A stretch of 64,000 bases of DNA, from the NCBI RefSeq assembly GCF_008728515.1, contig NC_044981.1:5012538-5076537 (forward strand). Reading direction: 5' to 3'. Positions 32,753 to 44,396 of this stretch are shown here, piece by piece; the stretch's first letter is position 1; every line of letters begins with the position of its first letter. This stretch comes from Papio anubis. Its lineage: Eukaryota; Chordata; Mammalia; Primates; Cercopithecidae. Under the pieces are notes generated by a model. The model was not told the DNA's origin. It saw nothing but the letters and a program-made list of their open reading frames with translations, and made no database searches. Position numbers and translations under genes: made by a program.

Positions 32753-34515
32753 CCTTAAGTTACCAGCCATCGTTACATTTCTTGATTTTCATTTCTACCA
32801 TTCAACCATTCCCCACCCCCTTCTACTGTTTACAGTTAAAGGCCATGCACCTTTTCATTTTTTCCCCTTAAAACCTGAGACATGATTTTTTCCCTAATGA
32901 CTTAGCCTGTGTATTAGGAGACTACGTAAACCGACGACAACTCTTTGGGGCTCACAGCCATGCCCAGATTTGAAGAGCCCAGGATGCTTTACCTACGGCT
33001 GCCTCGTAACTTCAGTTTCCGGAACGCCTCTCCCTAAGGAGAGCACAGCCATCCCTAGCCACGGACCCTTGGCCTGCTGGCCTCATGCAGATGTCTCCCA
33101 GAAGGCTGCTTCGCGGGCTGGTCCCCCGTGTTTTCAGTTTTCAACAGCACCCCTATATCCCTGCCCTACTCTGACTCCCCATGTGGCTGCATTCTGGATA
33201 TGCTCTGTCAGCCTCTCAAGAAGTTGGGATGCCACATGTATTGGTTCAGAGCTGGTGAGAGATCAGTGATGCCACTTCATGTTCACAATGGCTCGGGGGC
33301 GATCCCGACAAGTGACATCTGTTAGCACTGTAGGGCCTGTGGCCACACTGAGGAGGCCAAGCCCTGCACCACGAGCGGATCTTCTGTGTGAGAGGAGTCT
33401 GATGCCGTGTCAGCACACCACTGTCATTCAGGGAATGGTGGCCAATCTTACACAAATTTGCCTTCTGGCTCCAGTGACTTACGGCAACCTTTGGGGCACA
33501 GTTTCGCCCCTGGGGGTAGTCTTCAGGCCCATAACTGTGTGACTGCGTGCTTACACATGGGCAAGTTTTACTGGCAACGTTAATAATTCCTATCTCCTTA
33601 GTATAATATATTGGTGACTGTGATACAGACATCGGGAGGTTGACAGACACAATAACAGGACCTGTTACAAAGACAAACTGAGTGTTGTGTCCTTGGCCTT
33701 GAGATGTGTCTGGCATAGGCCTAAGCTCAGACGGCCTGATAGTGCACATAACCGGTTAAAAAAGCCAGGGGGAAGAAATCGGCTTTGTCATCTCTCTCCA
33801 TCTTGCTTTCTCTGTCCTCCCAGAATTTTAGAGTGCTAAGGGTCTCTTCTGAAAGCCTCAAAAACACAAGGCAATACAGCTTTGATGGAGGCAAATTTTA
33901 CAGCAGAAGAACCTGAGTGCCCCAAAGGCTGCAGGAACAAAAAATACCAAAGAGCAAGAATGAACAGCATGAGAAAGCATGTGGCCAGCAGATGGCAACA
34001 GAGGCCTTTGTGAGCTACTGGCTGCCTGGTTCCGAAGTGCTGGAAGGTGGCTCTTCACAGCTATTGTATAAGTGATTTATGTACTTGGATTCTGCTCAAT
34101 GTTATATATGCATTACTGAATAAAACATTCACAGTGTATTTTCCACCAGCAGCAGAGCTCCAATTCTAAGCTTCTGAGGTCTAATTCCCAGGGCTCAAAG
34201 GAGCCTCTGACATCAAACTGCTTTCCTCCCTGAACAGCTATTTCATACTCCAGAAAAAGAAATGCTTAGAGAGGTGAGAGTGATCTGATATGACCACGTA
34301 GTCAGAATGCCCACCAACTCCGTGTGAGGAAGAGCAAACGTCTGTCAGGTGGTTTCCTCAAGGCCAATGTGTGCAGGGCTTCCCCAGGCTCCGGCTGCTG
34401 TTCCCTGCCTTCCTCCTGGCGGCTGTGCCTTGCTCAGCTACCTGCACTGAGATACAGGTGACTCTTGGGTGAGCGCTGGCCTCAGCTTGGACAAGAAAAA
34501 GAAGTGGCTTACGTG
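32753..34515. other. Unique block, no gene seen
   Basis: 1.8 kb without a recognised repeat. A 167-codon open frame (minus, 33246-33749) overlaps plus-strand frames of similar size and has no domain. A CTCF-like site is listed separately at 33985. Confidence 0.45.
33985..33999 (+). promoter_or_regulatory. Possible CTCF-binding motif
   Basis: ccagcagatggcaac agrees with the CTCF core CCASYAGRKGGCRSY at all but one position. It lies in unique DNA. Sequence match alone does not show occupancy. Confidence 0.35.
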
Positions 34516-34534
34516 AAAGAAATATGTCAGGTGA

Positions 34535-34821
34535 GGCTGGGCACGGTGGCTCACACCTGTAATCCCAGCACTTTGGGAGGCTGAGGCGGGTGGATCACGA
34601 GGTCAGGAGATCGAGACCATCCTGGCTAACACAGTAAAACCCCGTCTCTGCTAAAAATACAAAAAAAAACTAGCCGGGCATGGTGGCGGGCACCTGTAGT
34701 CCCAGCTACTCGGGAGGCTGAGGCAGGAGAACGGCGGGAACCCCGGAGGCAGAGCTTGCAGTGAGCTGAGATCGCGCCACTGCACTCCAGCCTGGGTGAC
34801 AGCGAGACTCTGTCTCAAAAA
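34535..34821 (+). mobile_element. AluY-type SINE with 19 bp target-site duplication
   Basis: Y-type text (atcacgaggtcaggagatcg, gcttgcagtgagctgagatc) with 'actagccggg', a change also common in monkey AluY copies. The 19 bp exact duplication aaagaaatatgtcaggtga lies at 34516-34534 and 34822-34840. Confidence 0.95.
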
Positions 34822-34840
34822 AAAGAAATATGTCAGGTGA

Positions 34841-35539
34841 ATTTCCCAAACCAGATATTTAATCAGTCAGCTACCCATGGCCCCAGGAGCTGGGAAACCA
34901 CTTCATTCCTGCCTGGGAGCAGGAGCTGAGTGTGTCTGGGGGCTGCAGTGCGGCGCTCACTCCCAGGCTGCCCGGCCTTCCCTGCAAACCTCCGTAATCC
35001 CTTCCCGCAGGTGTTTCTGTGAGGCCACGCTGGGTGACCTCTGAGGTCTCCTTTAGGTCTGTGTGCTGAGATGCTTTGATGTGACATGGGAAGCAGGTAC
35101 AGGCTACAGAGTTTCTAGCAATGAGCCCAACGTGAGATTCAGTGTGATGGGGTGGCCCCCAGAGAAGGACACACTTCCCTGGGAACATATTTGAGAGGTA
35201 AAAGGGCAGGCCCCATCTCCAGGTCTGGCGCTGGAAGACAGTTCCACAGAAAACAGAGAACAATGGGCACATCCCTGTGGAAAACACCAACCTGGCATTC
35301 CAAACACACAATGCATGTGTTGGCATTCCGTCTTTAGTCACTAACAGGTCATATGAGTTGGAATCTGAGGCAAGCTTCTCCTGCTCCTTTCTCCCATTTG
35401 CTCCCCACACTTGGTTTCTCTTTTAGAACAAAGGAGAGAAAATGCAGTTTTGGTGAGTGGAGGAGCCAGCAGCATCTACAGCATTTCCCCCAGGTGGAGG
35501 CATGCGCCTGTGTAAGCGCCTTAGCTCACTGCCACTGCA
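34841..35539. other. Unique sequence, no gene seen
   Basis: A 179-codon minus-strand open frame (34871-35410) has no recognisable domain and is overlapped by other frames. No repeat recognised. Confidence 0.45.
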
Positions 35540-35710
35540 AGCAGTGCTGTGAAGTCGGCACTATTATCGTTCTCATTTTGCAGGAGGGGAACTGAGGTTT
35601 ATAAAGATTAATAAAACATGTGCTTAATTTCACTTGGTTAATATGTGGTGCAGCGGGAACGAAACCCAGCGCCTGACTCCGAAGTCAACGCTCTTCATCA
35701 CTGCGACGGC
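35540..35710 (+). repeat. Ancient MIR/L2-class repeat
   Basis: 'ggcactattatcgttctcattttgcaggaggggaactgaggttta' and 'gaacgaaacccagcgcctgactccgaag' follow the old 'tattatccccattttacagatgaggaaactgagg..gaacccaggtctgactcc' repeat. Confidence 0.6.
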
Positions 35711-36555
35711 AAGGGCGAGGCTGTGGAAATTCTCTGCCACACCTAAGGCCCCATACCCACCAAGTAACAAAAAAGCCTCATCGAAAAGGAACGCAACAGG
35801 ACCCCAGCCTTATGAGGAAAAAACATCACAGGAGACAAGGCTGCCAGGGAGGAGGAAAGAAAAATCATTTCCTGTTTTCATTCCTCTTGCCTATTCATAT
35901 GAAATGGTAGAAAACATCAGAAAGATCACCAATATGTCTTTCACATATGCCCACTTCATGTGGTCTTATTTATACCCACAGCTTCATCACCAATGCTCTA
36001 GTAATACTGACTGCCAGATGCAGGTTCCTAACTCAAGCCTGCAAACCAGCACATTCAGCCTTTAAATCCCCTCTAGAATTCCTGCATTTCATTCCATTCC
36101 CTTCCCCTTGGCACTCTCTTCCCTCAGCCGCCAAATGATCTCTTGCTTGGAGTAGGGTTCTGCCTGGACACTATGCCTCTACGATCAACTCCACAATTAA
36201 CTGTTCTCATGATGGCAATTTCTCCAGCACATGTATACATCCGATGACATTGCATCAGTGCTCCAAATATTCTAATGCCACCTCACGGCCCATGGTGCTT
36301 GCGGCACTGGATTCAGACCTGCCTGCCTCAGCACGGGCTGTGTCTCATCCAGCACACACCACAAGCCTGTGAGTTCGGGGGCAGTTTAGTAGCCTGTCTC
36401 CCTTGTTCAGTCCTAGCAAATGAACGGCTGAGAACTACATGAATCGTGCGAAGTGCTGACGGGTCCCTTACTGATGCCCTGTCCCTAAGGAAGCTTGACT
36501 CAGAGTAAAGAAGGGGCCTGTGCTGGGTCTGTGTTTCCATCTTGCATCGCATGTT
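35711..36555. other. Unique sequence, no gene seen
   Basis: No recognised repeat or gene. Confidence 0.4.
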
Positions 36556-36730
36556 ATCTTCTGAGGGGTATTGTTATCTTCATGTTTTTTATTGGTGAAA
36601 ACACAGAAATGCCAAGAAGTTAGATAGTAAACTTTTATGCAGTCCACAGAGCTGGAAAAGGGAGAGCCAGGATTTATACCCCCAGGCAGGACCTGGAGTG
36701 CTTGTGAAACACGGTCCCGCTCAGTGGCCC
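36556..36730 (+). repeat. Ancient MIR/L2-class repeat
   Basis: 'gtattgttatcttcatgttttttattggtgaaaacacagaaatgcc', 'agagccaggatttatacccc' and 'caggacctggagtg' follow the same old repeat class as 35540-35710. Confidence 0.5.
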
Positions 36731-37735
36731 ATTCCACAGCTGCCCTCCTTCCTTCTCAACACAGCCCCAATTTTCCCCTGAAGTGGGCCTCCTCCCAGCC
36801 TAGCCCCAAGCCATCAATCTTGCTCGACCTAAGGCTGTTGTGGTGCGGTCCAGCTACCTGTCCAGTGAACAGCTTAGGCATAACTGTACACCACAACTCT
36901 GGTCAACGTGGCTAGAGGAGGGGGTGCCTGGGCCTTCTGCAAAAGGGTTCTCTGCTCTCAAAAGAAGACATAAGTCAGGGGCTTTTCTATTGTTACTGTT
37001 GGACACTGCTAAACCGGAGCTAGGAGGTCGGTCTGTGGGCAGACTCACTGTTTATAAAATAATTCCAATACATTCTCACATCAGGGATTGAGAGAGAAAG
37101 TGAGAGACCATCAAAGATGGCCATTTTAGGTCAATCTACAGAAAAGCAGAAGGGCATGTGAGAGCTCAGCACTGGGATGGATGGAACGATTTCCCCATCA
37201 TCTATCCCCCCAGAGGCAGGGGCTTTTCCTACTTGGGAGTCAAACCCCAGTGGCCTGCTGGAAGCCACTGGTACCAGGCCATTGGTATTACTTGAGTAGA
37301 ATTGGGATTTATATTTTCATGATGCTCCTAATTGGGTCACAGGTAAGGCTTTGTTGTGATGTTTCTGTTTGAGCCCACAAAAAAATTTTAAAGTAATTTA
37401 AACCTATGTGTTCGATATGAGCTCATTTTGTTACCTTAACAAAACAAGGATGTGCTGGGATTTTCTTTTCTTTAACCAGGTTAATGACTCTAGGAAGTAA
37501 ACGTGTGTAGTCATGGTCTAGCTCAAGTCACTCATGTCATAATATTTTAACCTGGATTTTGGGTTAAATAATGGAAAAAGTACCTAATTAGGCTACTCAT
37601 AAATCACTTCAGGATTTCACCTAAAATGTCAGTGACCTGAAAACTGAGGATCAATGTGAGGTTACAGTTAAAACCATGGGTTATCAATGTCCATAGAATA
37701 TACTGACCCTAGGTAAGTAGAAAAGGTTCTTGAAT
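36731..37735. other. Unique sequence, no gene seen
   Basis: AT content rises after 37360. No recognised repeat or gene. Confidence 0.4.
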
Positions 37736-38023
37736 GGCCGGGCGCGGTGGCTCACGCCTGTAATCCCAGCACTTTGGGAGGCCGAGGTGGGTGGATCATG
37801 AGGTCAGGAGATCGAGACCATCCTGTGAAATCCCATCTCTACTAAAAATACAAAAAATTAGCCGGGCGTGGTAGCGGGTGCCTATAGTCCCAGCTACTCG
37901 GGAGGCTGAGGCTGAGGTGGGAGAATGGTGTGAACCCGGGAGGCGCAGCTTGCAGTGAGCCAAGATCACGCCACTGTACTCCAGCCTGGGCGACACAGCA
38001 AGACTCTGTCTCAAAAAAAAAAA
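37736..38023 (+). mobile_element. AluY-type SINE with a small deletion
   Basis: Starts ggccgggcgcggtggctcac. Y-type left arm with the 'ggctaacacgg' segment deleted after 'gaccatcct', and a duplicated 'gaggct' in the right arm. Flanks gttcttgaat (before) and gtccttgaat (after the tail) differ at one base. Confidence 0.92.
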
Positions 38024-39829
38024 TGTCCTTGAATTTGCTTAACCAAATTTGACATATGCTCATGTGACTACCTGTTTTATACATGGATTCCTTTTAATCT
38101 CTGAAGGAAGACAAGAAACAGAGATACTAAAATTCACAGTCATAAAATATTTCCCTGTAGAGACATCCATCTTCCCTCGCTTCTCTCCCTACTGCCTAAA
38201 GTTGCTTTGTTAGCAGGCCAAGTCAGACTTGGTCAACTGGGGGGTGAATTAGGCCCTTCTGTCTCACCGCTCCTTCCTTTTTAATTTTCCCGAGGAAGTA
38301 ACAGTGTGGTAGTTATTAAGCCAGATTTTCCTGGAAGCTCCAGGTCTCATTAATAGCTGCACTGATGAGAGATTATTGTCCGACTTTTCTTTTGTAAATT
38401 AGTGGGCGACAGATTCCCTCCACATGCAGCGGGAAAACAATCTCTGTCTTCTTTTAGTTCCAGAACACACCAAGCTCTTTAGCACTCAGGGTCGCCGATA
38501 GTCTGTCCCTGCCCAGGCCACCTGCCCTCCCCTCCTCTCCCTTTACCTCACCTTACTCATCGCCAGGTCCCAGACTAAAGCGCTCCTGCTCATAGAAGAC
38601 ATCTGAGACGGGCGTCCCTGCCACCCTCCCAGTCCATCCTTTTGAACAGCACTTCTTACAGCTGGCTGTGTTTTACTTACCCGCATGCTCATCTGTTGAA
38701 CACTGGCTCCCAGACCGACTGAGGCACTGAGGAGTGGATGATGCAGACTTGGTCCCCACCCTCTGCAGTGGGTACCGAGTCTCCATCATCCACTACCCAG
38801 TGCCTCAATATTCACTGACACGTGAAAGCAGGAAGGAGAAGCAAAGACCTTTACGAGCCTCAAGACTATCTGACACCCAGATCAACAGGGTATGCAGGAC
38901 TTCCCTGTGCTGTGTGGGGCAGAGTTAGAACTCTGAATCTTAATCCTGAGCTGGGCTGGGTATATGCCTTGAACAAATCATGGTGCCTTCTAAATATTCT
39001 CAAGTGCAAAACATGGATGAGAAAATGAGAAACGTTATAGAAAATTTTTTTTAATGAAAGAAAGAATTCATATTAGGTGACAAGTAATGACCTTTACACA
39101 GACACACTTCTCTCTCTGTTTATAGTGACCAAGAAATCAGCTTCCCATAACCTTACTAACAATAATTCTTGAAGATGACAGTCTATTGTTTGAAATCATT
39201 TTCCATGTATAGTTATATGAAAGATATAATGAAATAACTGCTAATTAAATCTATAAATATACACGTAAAAATTACCTTGCCATTTGCAGTGCACTACCAA
39301 GTATAAAATTAAACGTGGTTCTGAATTTTTCCCCTAGAACTCTAGTTTTCATTTCTTAATCGTCTAGAATAGCTCCTTTAATAAAATTTCATCTTTTGAC
39401 ATGATGCTTGTTTGATATTTTAAAACTGTACTTTAAACCTGAAATTTCACATTAATTATTATATTTTTAGAACTGCAAAATGACACCGTATTTCAGATAA
39501 ATTATTGAATGAGTAATATTTAGCCAATTTCGCTTTCTGTTGCATGTACAGTTCTGAGTGTTCATCAATATTCAATGAAATCTCCATTCGTATGTGTGAT
39601 ATTTTCAGGTTTTCAAAAATAAGCAAACTAGGCACTAACGTGGTGATGACACTAAATGAGGACCTGAAAGAAGCCCCCATATGTGGGAAAAGCCTGCTAA
39701 CAAAGATGTACTGCAACAGAAAGACCTCACAGGAGAGGCCCTTCAAGCCAGGATCAGGATTTTATGGCATCAGCTCATTAATTCCTCCAGGTCCCCAGGA
39801 CACAGATATCAAGGATGGTGTCTGGCTCA
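38024..39829. other. 1.8 kb unique block
   Basis: No interspersed repeat recognised. AT-rich at 39030-39520. Open frames up to 110 codons (39544-39876) have no domain. Confidence 0.45.
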
Positions 39830-39945
39830 TTATCTCAGACACTGAAACTGAGGCCAGGGAGATTTTCAGTGTTTAACCAAGGTCAGACAGCATGTCGCAA
39901 AGCTGGGATTCAAACCTCCTTACATGTCTGCTTTCAAAGTCGTGG
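39830..39945 (+). repeat. Ancient MIR/L2-class repeat
   Basis: 'ctcagacactgaaactgaggccagggag', 'aaccaaggtcagacagcatg' and 'gctgggattcaaacctcc' follow the old 'gaggaaactgaggc..caaggtcacacagctag..gggattcgaaccc' repeat. Confidence 0.6.
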
Positions 39946-40821
39946 CTCAAACCACTGACCCTTACTGCTTCTCAGAGAGACATTCTCCAGAATACTCTAG
40001 GATTAAGGGAAACATTAATCTAAAAATCTTGGTGTGTCTTCTGGAGGGTGGGGGCGGAAAGAGGGACCCTGAAGCCCCTGATTACCGTGGAGATCAGGAC
40101 ATCAGAGGGCTTTTTATATCTTAAACATTCTGATTGGATTAATAAAACTAAGAGATAATAGGAAATCTGGACCAAATTATATATAAATTGTTTAGATACA
40201 TAAACATCAGATACACAATTCCACTTAAAAGCATGCCTGTCCACACATGGACACACATATACACAACAGGCAGGTGCAAGCCATTCCCAGAACATGTCGT
40301 CTTACTAGTTCATCGTGGTAGTAAGTTTGTTACTCCTCTGAATGATTTCCTACAAGCAAAACATCCATCACTTTAAAATAATGTTAAGAAACTCTAGGAT
40401 AATTGGAAAAAAGGGCAAACGTCAAATGTTTAATCTTTATGCACAGAAGCAGATGAACGCAGCAGCATGCCTCTGGCATTCCCAAGTCCTCGCTGACATT
40501 CAGACAGTCACCCTTGTTTCAGGCTAAAGTAATGCAGGGTATTAAGAGGCAGTAATGCACCGCAGCCCATCTGTCCCATAAAAGCTCAATATGTAAGCTT
40601 TGTAGAAGGCAGGTGATCATTAACCGTGGTGAACCAGGTGTACATTATTTTAAGCAACTACATTCTCGACCTTTATTCTCAAAGTTTCTAATGGCAAACG
40701 AACCAACAGAGAAACCAACCGTATCTGCCCTCCTTGCAATTTTTTTCTTCTTTTGGAGTCTGATTTTCCCCTATTGCCGCACCTCCTTTCCTTCTCTGTT
40801 TAACCAAGGCTGGGGACCTTA
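39946..40821. other. Unique sequence, no gene seen
   Basis: No recognised repeat or gene. Confidence 0.4.
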
Positions 40822-41025
40822 GACCATCAGGCCTGGGTTCAAGTCTCAGCTTTGCCATTTATTAGTTCTGTGACCATGGATACCCTGGTTTCAGGTACTT
40901 TCTATGAAAATGGGATATAATAATGATACCTCATAAGGAAGTGAGGTCTGAGGTACGCAAAATCCTGAGCACAGTGCCTGGTACACAGTAGGCCCTCGCT
41001 AATTGTTAGCTATTAACATAATTAT
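40822..41025 (+). repeat. MIR SINE, nearly complete
   Basis: 'gcctgggttcaagtctcagctttgccatttattagttctgtgacc', 'gatacctcataaggaagtga' and 'gagcacagtgcctggtacacagtaggccctcgctaattgttagcta' follow the MIR consensus from core to tail. Confidence 0.9.
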
Positions 41026-41481
41026 TCTTTCTTTGTGGTCTCTCGTTTGGCCACCTTGAAAAGCATCTCAGATAGCAAATGTGCACATGCTCCGTAAGCG
41101 GCAAAGTGCCACGCATTTACTAATTCTCAGTCGAGCCTCCAGCTCTGCCCTGCAATTGTGTGACCCCTGCACACTCAGGCTCTGACCACTGTCTTGAGTT
41201 TTAGAATTACAGCTGAAGCAATCTCTTGCAGCTTAGAGTCACTAAATTCAGAGTCCTCAATGTGTTTCTAAGGTTGGCTCCTATTCCTGAGTTTGATATT
41301 TCTGATGATACAGCCTTTACGAGAATGGTATAGCATTCTCTTCCATGTCTTCTTTTCTCCCTTCCTGACTTTTAATCTTAAATTCAAGCCCCTATCAGCT
41401 TATTTAATTAGTGTCTACACTCGTACTCTCAAGGCATGACTGGAGGTAACCTTTACCTATTTAACTCCAAATCTTCGGGGG
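41026..41481. other. Unique sequence, no gene seen
   Basis: No recognised repeat or gene. Confidence 0.4.
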
Positions 41482-41491
41482 CTCCAAAATG

Positions 41492-41783
41492 TTTTTTTTT
41501 TTTGGGACTTAGTCTCACTCTGTTGCTAGGCTGGGTTGCAGTGGCGCGATCTCGGCTCGCTGCAACCCCTGCCTCCCGGGTTCAAGGGATCCTCCTGCCT
41601 CAGCCTCTTGAGTAGCTGGGACTACAGCCGTGCGCCACCACGCCCAGCTAATTTTTTGTATTTTTAGTAGAGACGGGGTTTCACCATGTTGGTCAGGACG
41701 GTCTCTATCTGTTGACTTTGTGATCCGCCCGCCTTGGCCTCCCAAAGTGCTGGGATTACAGGCGTGAGCCACCGCGCCTGGCC
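41492..41783 (-). mobile_element. AluS/Y-type SINE
   Basis: Poly-T, then reverse Alu ending 'gagccaccgcgcctggcc'. The duplication ctccaaaatg lies at 41482-41491, with (c)tccaaaatg ending at 41792. Confidence 0.92.
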
Positions 41784-41869
41784 TCCAAAATGCCTTTTAA
41801 TTAACGTTTGAAGTCTCTGCCTGGCTGGTCTCCCTGTTCACTGGGTTTGCTCCTGCTCCTTCACAGTTG

Positions 41870-42000
41870 TTGCCTCCAGGAAATCCTCTCCACCAAGTCC
41901 TCCCATTTCTAGGTCCTTGAGCAAATGGCTCCTCTATCAGAAAATGCTTATCCTACCCTCAGTGGCATACGCTATCCCCTTTATCAATTCTCTGAGCATT
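41870..42000 (+). repeat. Probable L2 LINE fragment
   Basis: 'cagaaaatgcttatcctaccctcagtgg..ctatcccctttatc..ctctgagcattttatca' loosely follows the L2 'ggccttccctgaccaccc..tatccccttaccctgctttat' segment. Weak. Confidence 0.4.
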
Positions 42001-42004
42001 TTAT

Positions 42005-42215
42005 CAGGAGGCAGCATGTTCTAATGGAGAAGGAATGGGCTTTGAAATCAGAAAGGCTTATTTCGAAATCCTGGCTCAATTTACTAGCTGCATGACTAGG
42101 GGCAGATTATTTATTCTCTGAAGGTTTGATTCCTTATCTATAAAGTGGGATAATAATATCCACCCTACCAGATTACTGTCATAATTAAATTAAAAGTCCA
42201 TTAATTATCAAAGAG
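42005..42215 (+). repeat. MIR SINE
   Basis: 'agcatgttctaatggagaaggaatgggctttgaaatcagaaaggc', 'aaatcctggctcaatttactagctgcatgac' and 'ataaagtgggataataatatccaccctacc' follow the MIR 5' half and core very well. Confidence 0.9.
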
Positions 42216-42324
42216 AGTCTTTAGGGCACAGAGGAAAGCGTCACAAATAGAAGATAATTTTTCCATGTCCTTTTCAACCGGTATTTTTCACGTTTTGCTT
42301 TCTGGGAGAATCATGTGTGCCCCC

Positions 42325-42465
42325 ATTTTGTCTCCCTGGCTGGATGACAGGCTCCAGGAAAGCAGGATCTTTGTGGAATTCACTGCTGCATTGCTCACAG
42401 CATCGAGCAAGCTCCCAGACATGGGTGATTCACACAGACTTGATGAAGGAATAAAAGAATGATAC
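42325..42465 (+). repeat. L2 LINE 3' end
   Basis: 'ttgtctccctggctggatgacaggctccaggaaagcaggatctttg', 'ttcactgctgcattgctcacagcatcgag' and 'gatgaaggaataaaagaatga' match the L2 terminal region. Confidence 0.75.
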
Positions 42466-42484
42466 CACATTCTTGTCAATATAT

Positions 42485-42690
42485 CACTGGAACCACTAAG
42501 TATGGGAACTGGAAAGGACCTTAGAGATAAATCATTGACCCAATTTCGTTCTATAGCTGAGGAATACGATGCTGAGAAGCTAAGCGGCTTGCCCATGGTT
42601 AGCATGCCAGTGAGCAGTGGCAGACTCAGCTCTGTGCTTCTCCTGCCCTGCCGAGCTGCTTCCCTGATCAGCCGCAGGGAGGTATGTGAT
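42485..42690 (+). repeat. Ancient MIR/L2-class repeat
   Basis: 'gggaactggaaaggaccttagagataaatcattgacccaa', 'agctgaggaatacgatgctgagaagctaagcggcttgcccatgg' and 'gcagactcagctctgtgctt' follow the old 'gaagggaccttagagatcatctagtcca..gaggaaactgaggcccagagaggttaagtgacttgccc' repeat. Confidence 0.65.
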
Positions 42691-43454
42691 GCCAAAAGCA
42701 TGTCCTAGGAAAGTGGTACCTCCCTTACAACTATGCCACTCGGGGAAACGCCCACAAACAATAAACAACACACATGTACTGTCTTCAGTGCCGGCATGAC
42801 GCACTAAATAGGGAATGACAGCTGGCTTTTAATAACCTGCCATCCTTCTAATATTTTTTTAAAAAGCATACCCCACTGTACCTTCTTTGGTGAAAATGTC
42901 CAGTCAGAAGGCATGGCTGGCGGAGGCAAATGGAGAAGTGAGGCAGCCCCAGCTGCGTGTCTGTCTCCGGCCTGGCTGTTCCCCTCTGGTCTACACCCTT
43001 CCTCCCACAGCCCTGTTACAAAGGTCTGTTTTACTCACTGCCTGAGCTGACGCCTCGCTACGCTCATAACCAGCGAAGCTAACGTGCTCATGGGAACTGT
43101 TCCCAAGGATGGGACTGCATGTTGCCGGGGAAAGCCTTCCTCTCGGGCCTCCTTTGTTGTTGGCTGGTAGGAATTCTAGGCTACATCACGGGGCAAATGG
43201 AAACACACGGCAACACGTTGCCCACTGGCCTGTGCTGACAAACTTGTTGCCAGATGAGAAAGGCATAGAGTGGCTTTTATAATGATAGGATTTAGAATTT
43301 TATTTATGTGACAACTACTATATCCTTAGCAGCATACTTAAGGCCGCTGGGCTTGCAGTTTCCTTAAATGAAGGCAGTACGTACCTAATTCTTCCTCTAT
43401 GTCCCATGACTGTCACAATACACTATGCTGTCAGTTTTGTTTCTGTTGAACTGC
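42691..43454. other. Unique sequence, no gene seen
   Basis: No recognised repeat or gene. Confidence 0.4.
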
Positions 43455-43465
43455 TGGTAATCTTA

Positions 43466-43764
43466 TTATTTTGTGTGTGTGTGTGAGACAGGGTCTTGTT
43501 CTGTCGTGCAGGCTGGAGTGCAGTGGTGTGATCTCAGCTCTGCCTCCGCCTCCCGGGTTCAAGCCATTCTCGTGCCTCAGTCTCTTGAGTAGCTGGGATT
43601 ACAGGTGTGCACCACCATGCCCGGCTAATTTTTGTATTTTAGTAGAGATGGTGTTTTGTCATGGTGGCCAGGTTGCTCTCAAACTCCTGACCTCAAGTGA
43701 TCCATGCACCTCAGCCTCCAAAAGTGCTAGGATTACAAGTGTGAGCCACTGCACCCAGCGCCCT
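43466..43764 (-). mobile_element. AluS-type SINE with a TG-rich tail
   Basis: Reverse Alu whose tail carries a short (TG)n. An exact 11 bp duplication, tggtaatctta, lies at 43455-43465 and 43765-43775. About 15 bases near 'cactgcaacc' are missing from the right arm. Confidence 0.93.
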
Positions 43765-43869
43765 TGGTAATCTTAAACACGACTAAGACACCAGGTCCTA
43801 ACACAGCAAGTCTCTTGTGCCTGCCTAGCTGGGCGGAGAGAAGCTGGACATCTGGAAACTAACTTGATG

Positions 43870-44015
43870 AAGTGCTGCTGTTCAGTGTGACCGGGGGTAA
43901 CTCACAGAACCTTCCAGAGCCTCAGTTTCCTCTTTGGTAAAAGAGGCAATCACCAGTACCATGTGCAATACCTTCTTCTGATGAGTAAAGCCATGTGAAA
44001 TACACACGGACACTC
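43870..44015 (+). repeat. MIR SINE
   Basis: 'cagtgtgaccgggggtaactcacagaaccttccagagcctcagtttcctctttggtaaaagagg' matches the MIR core. Confidence 0.8.
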
Positions 44016-44021
44016 TCGGAA

Positions 44022-44100
44022 AACCTGTGGTTTTCAACAGTAGTGCTCATCAAAATCATCTCTGTAAATCTTCAAAAATACATCCTGATGTGTAGTCAGA
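44022..44100 (+). mobile_element. MER5A-like hAT MITE fragment
   Basis: 'gtggttttcaacagtagtgctcatcaaaatcatct' and 'aaaaatacatcctgatgtg' follow the MER5A 5' half. Confidence 0.65.
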
Positions 44101-44180
44101 ACTGGCAACTACCGTTGTGTGGTGCTTGACAAATATAAGGAATTATTGATATATTGATATATAGAGTAACATACCAAAGA

Positions 44181-44396
44181 CAGGTCTTTGGTAGGTTACA
44201 CCTCTCGGAAGTGTGTATGTTCCAAAGTATTATACACGATCCCTGAGAAATACACATTAGTTGACTCCTGTGGCTAAGGAAAAACAGGCAGAGAGAAATG
44301 TCTTGAGATACGTTTGGAGGCAGGCTGGACAAACCCAGTGTTCTCATTTCACACACAGTTCTCCGGAGGAAATACACAGATTTATAATCTGTTATT
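44181..44396 (+). repeat. Dispersed duplication, copy A (216 bp)
   Basis: Matches 46123-46337 with four substitutions and one single-base indel, about 98% identity. It begins caggtctttggtaggttaca and ends taatctgttatt. Outside these limits the two loci are unrelated. It is not a transposon family I recognise and has no poly-A tail. It is bracketed by a near-perfect direct repeat, ttattgatatattgatat (44143-44160) and ttattgaatattgatat (44392-44408), that looks like a target-site duplication. Its left edge sits in the loop of a 9 bp perfect hairpin (44172-44193). Confidence 0.97.

Noticed and set aside
33246..33749. 167-codon minus-strand open frame
   Set aside because: No recognisable family; contradicted by plus-strand frames over the same bases.
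34871..35410. 179-codon minus-strand open frame
   Set aside because: No domain or gene context; other frames overlap it.
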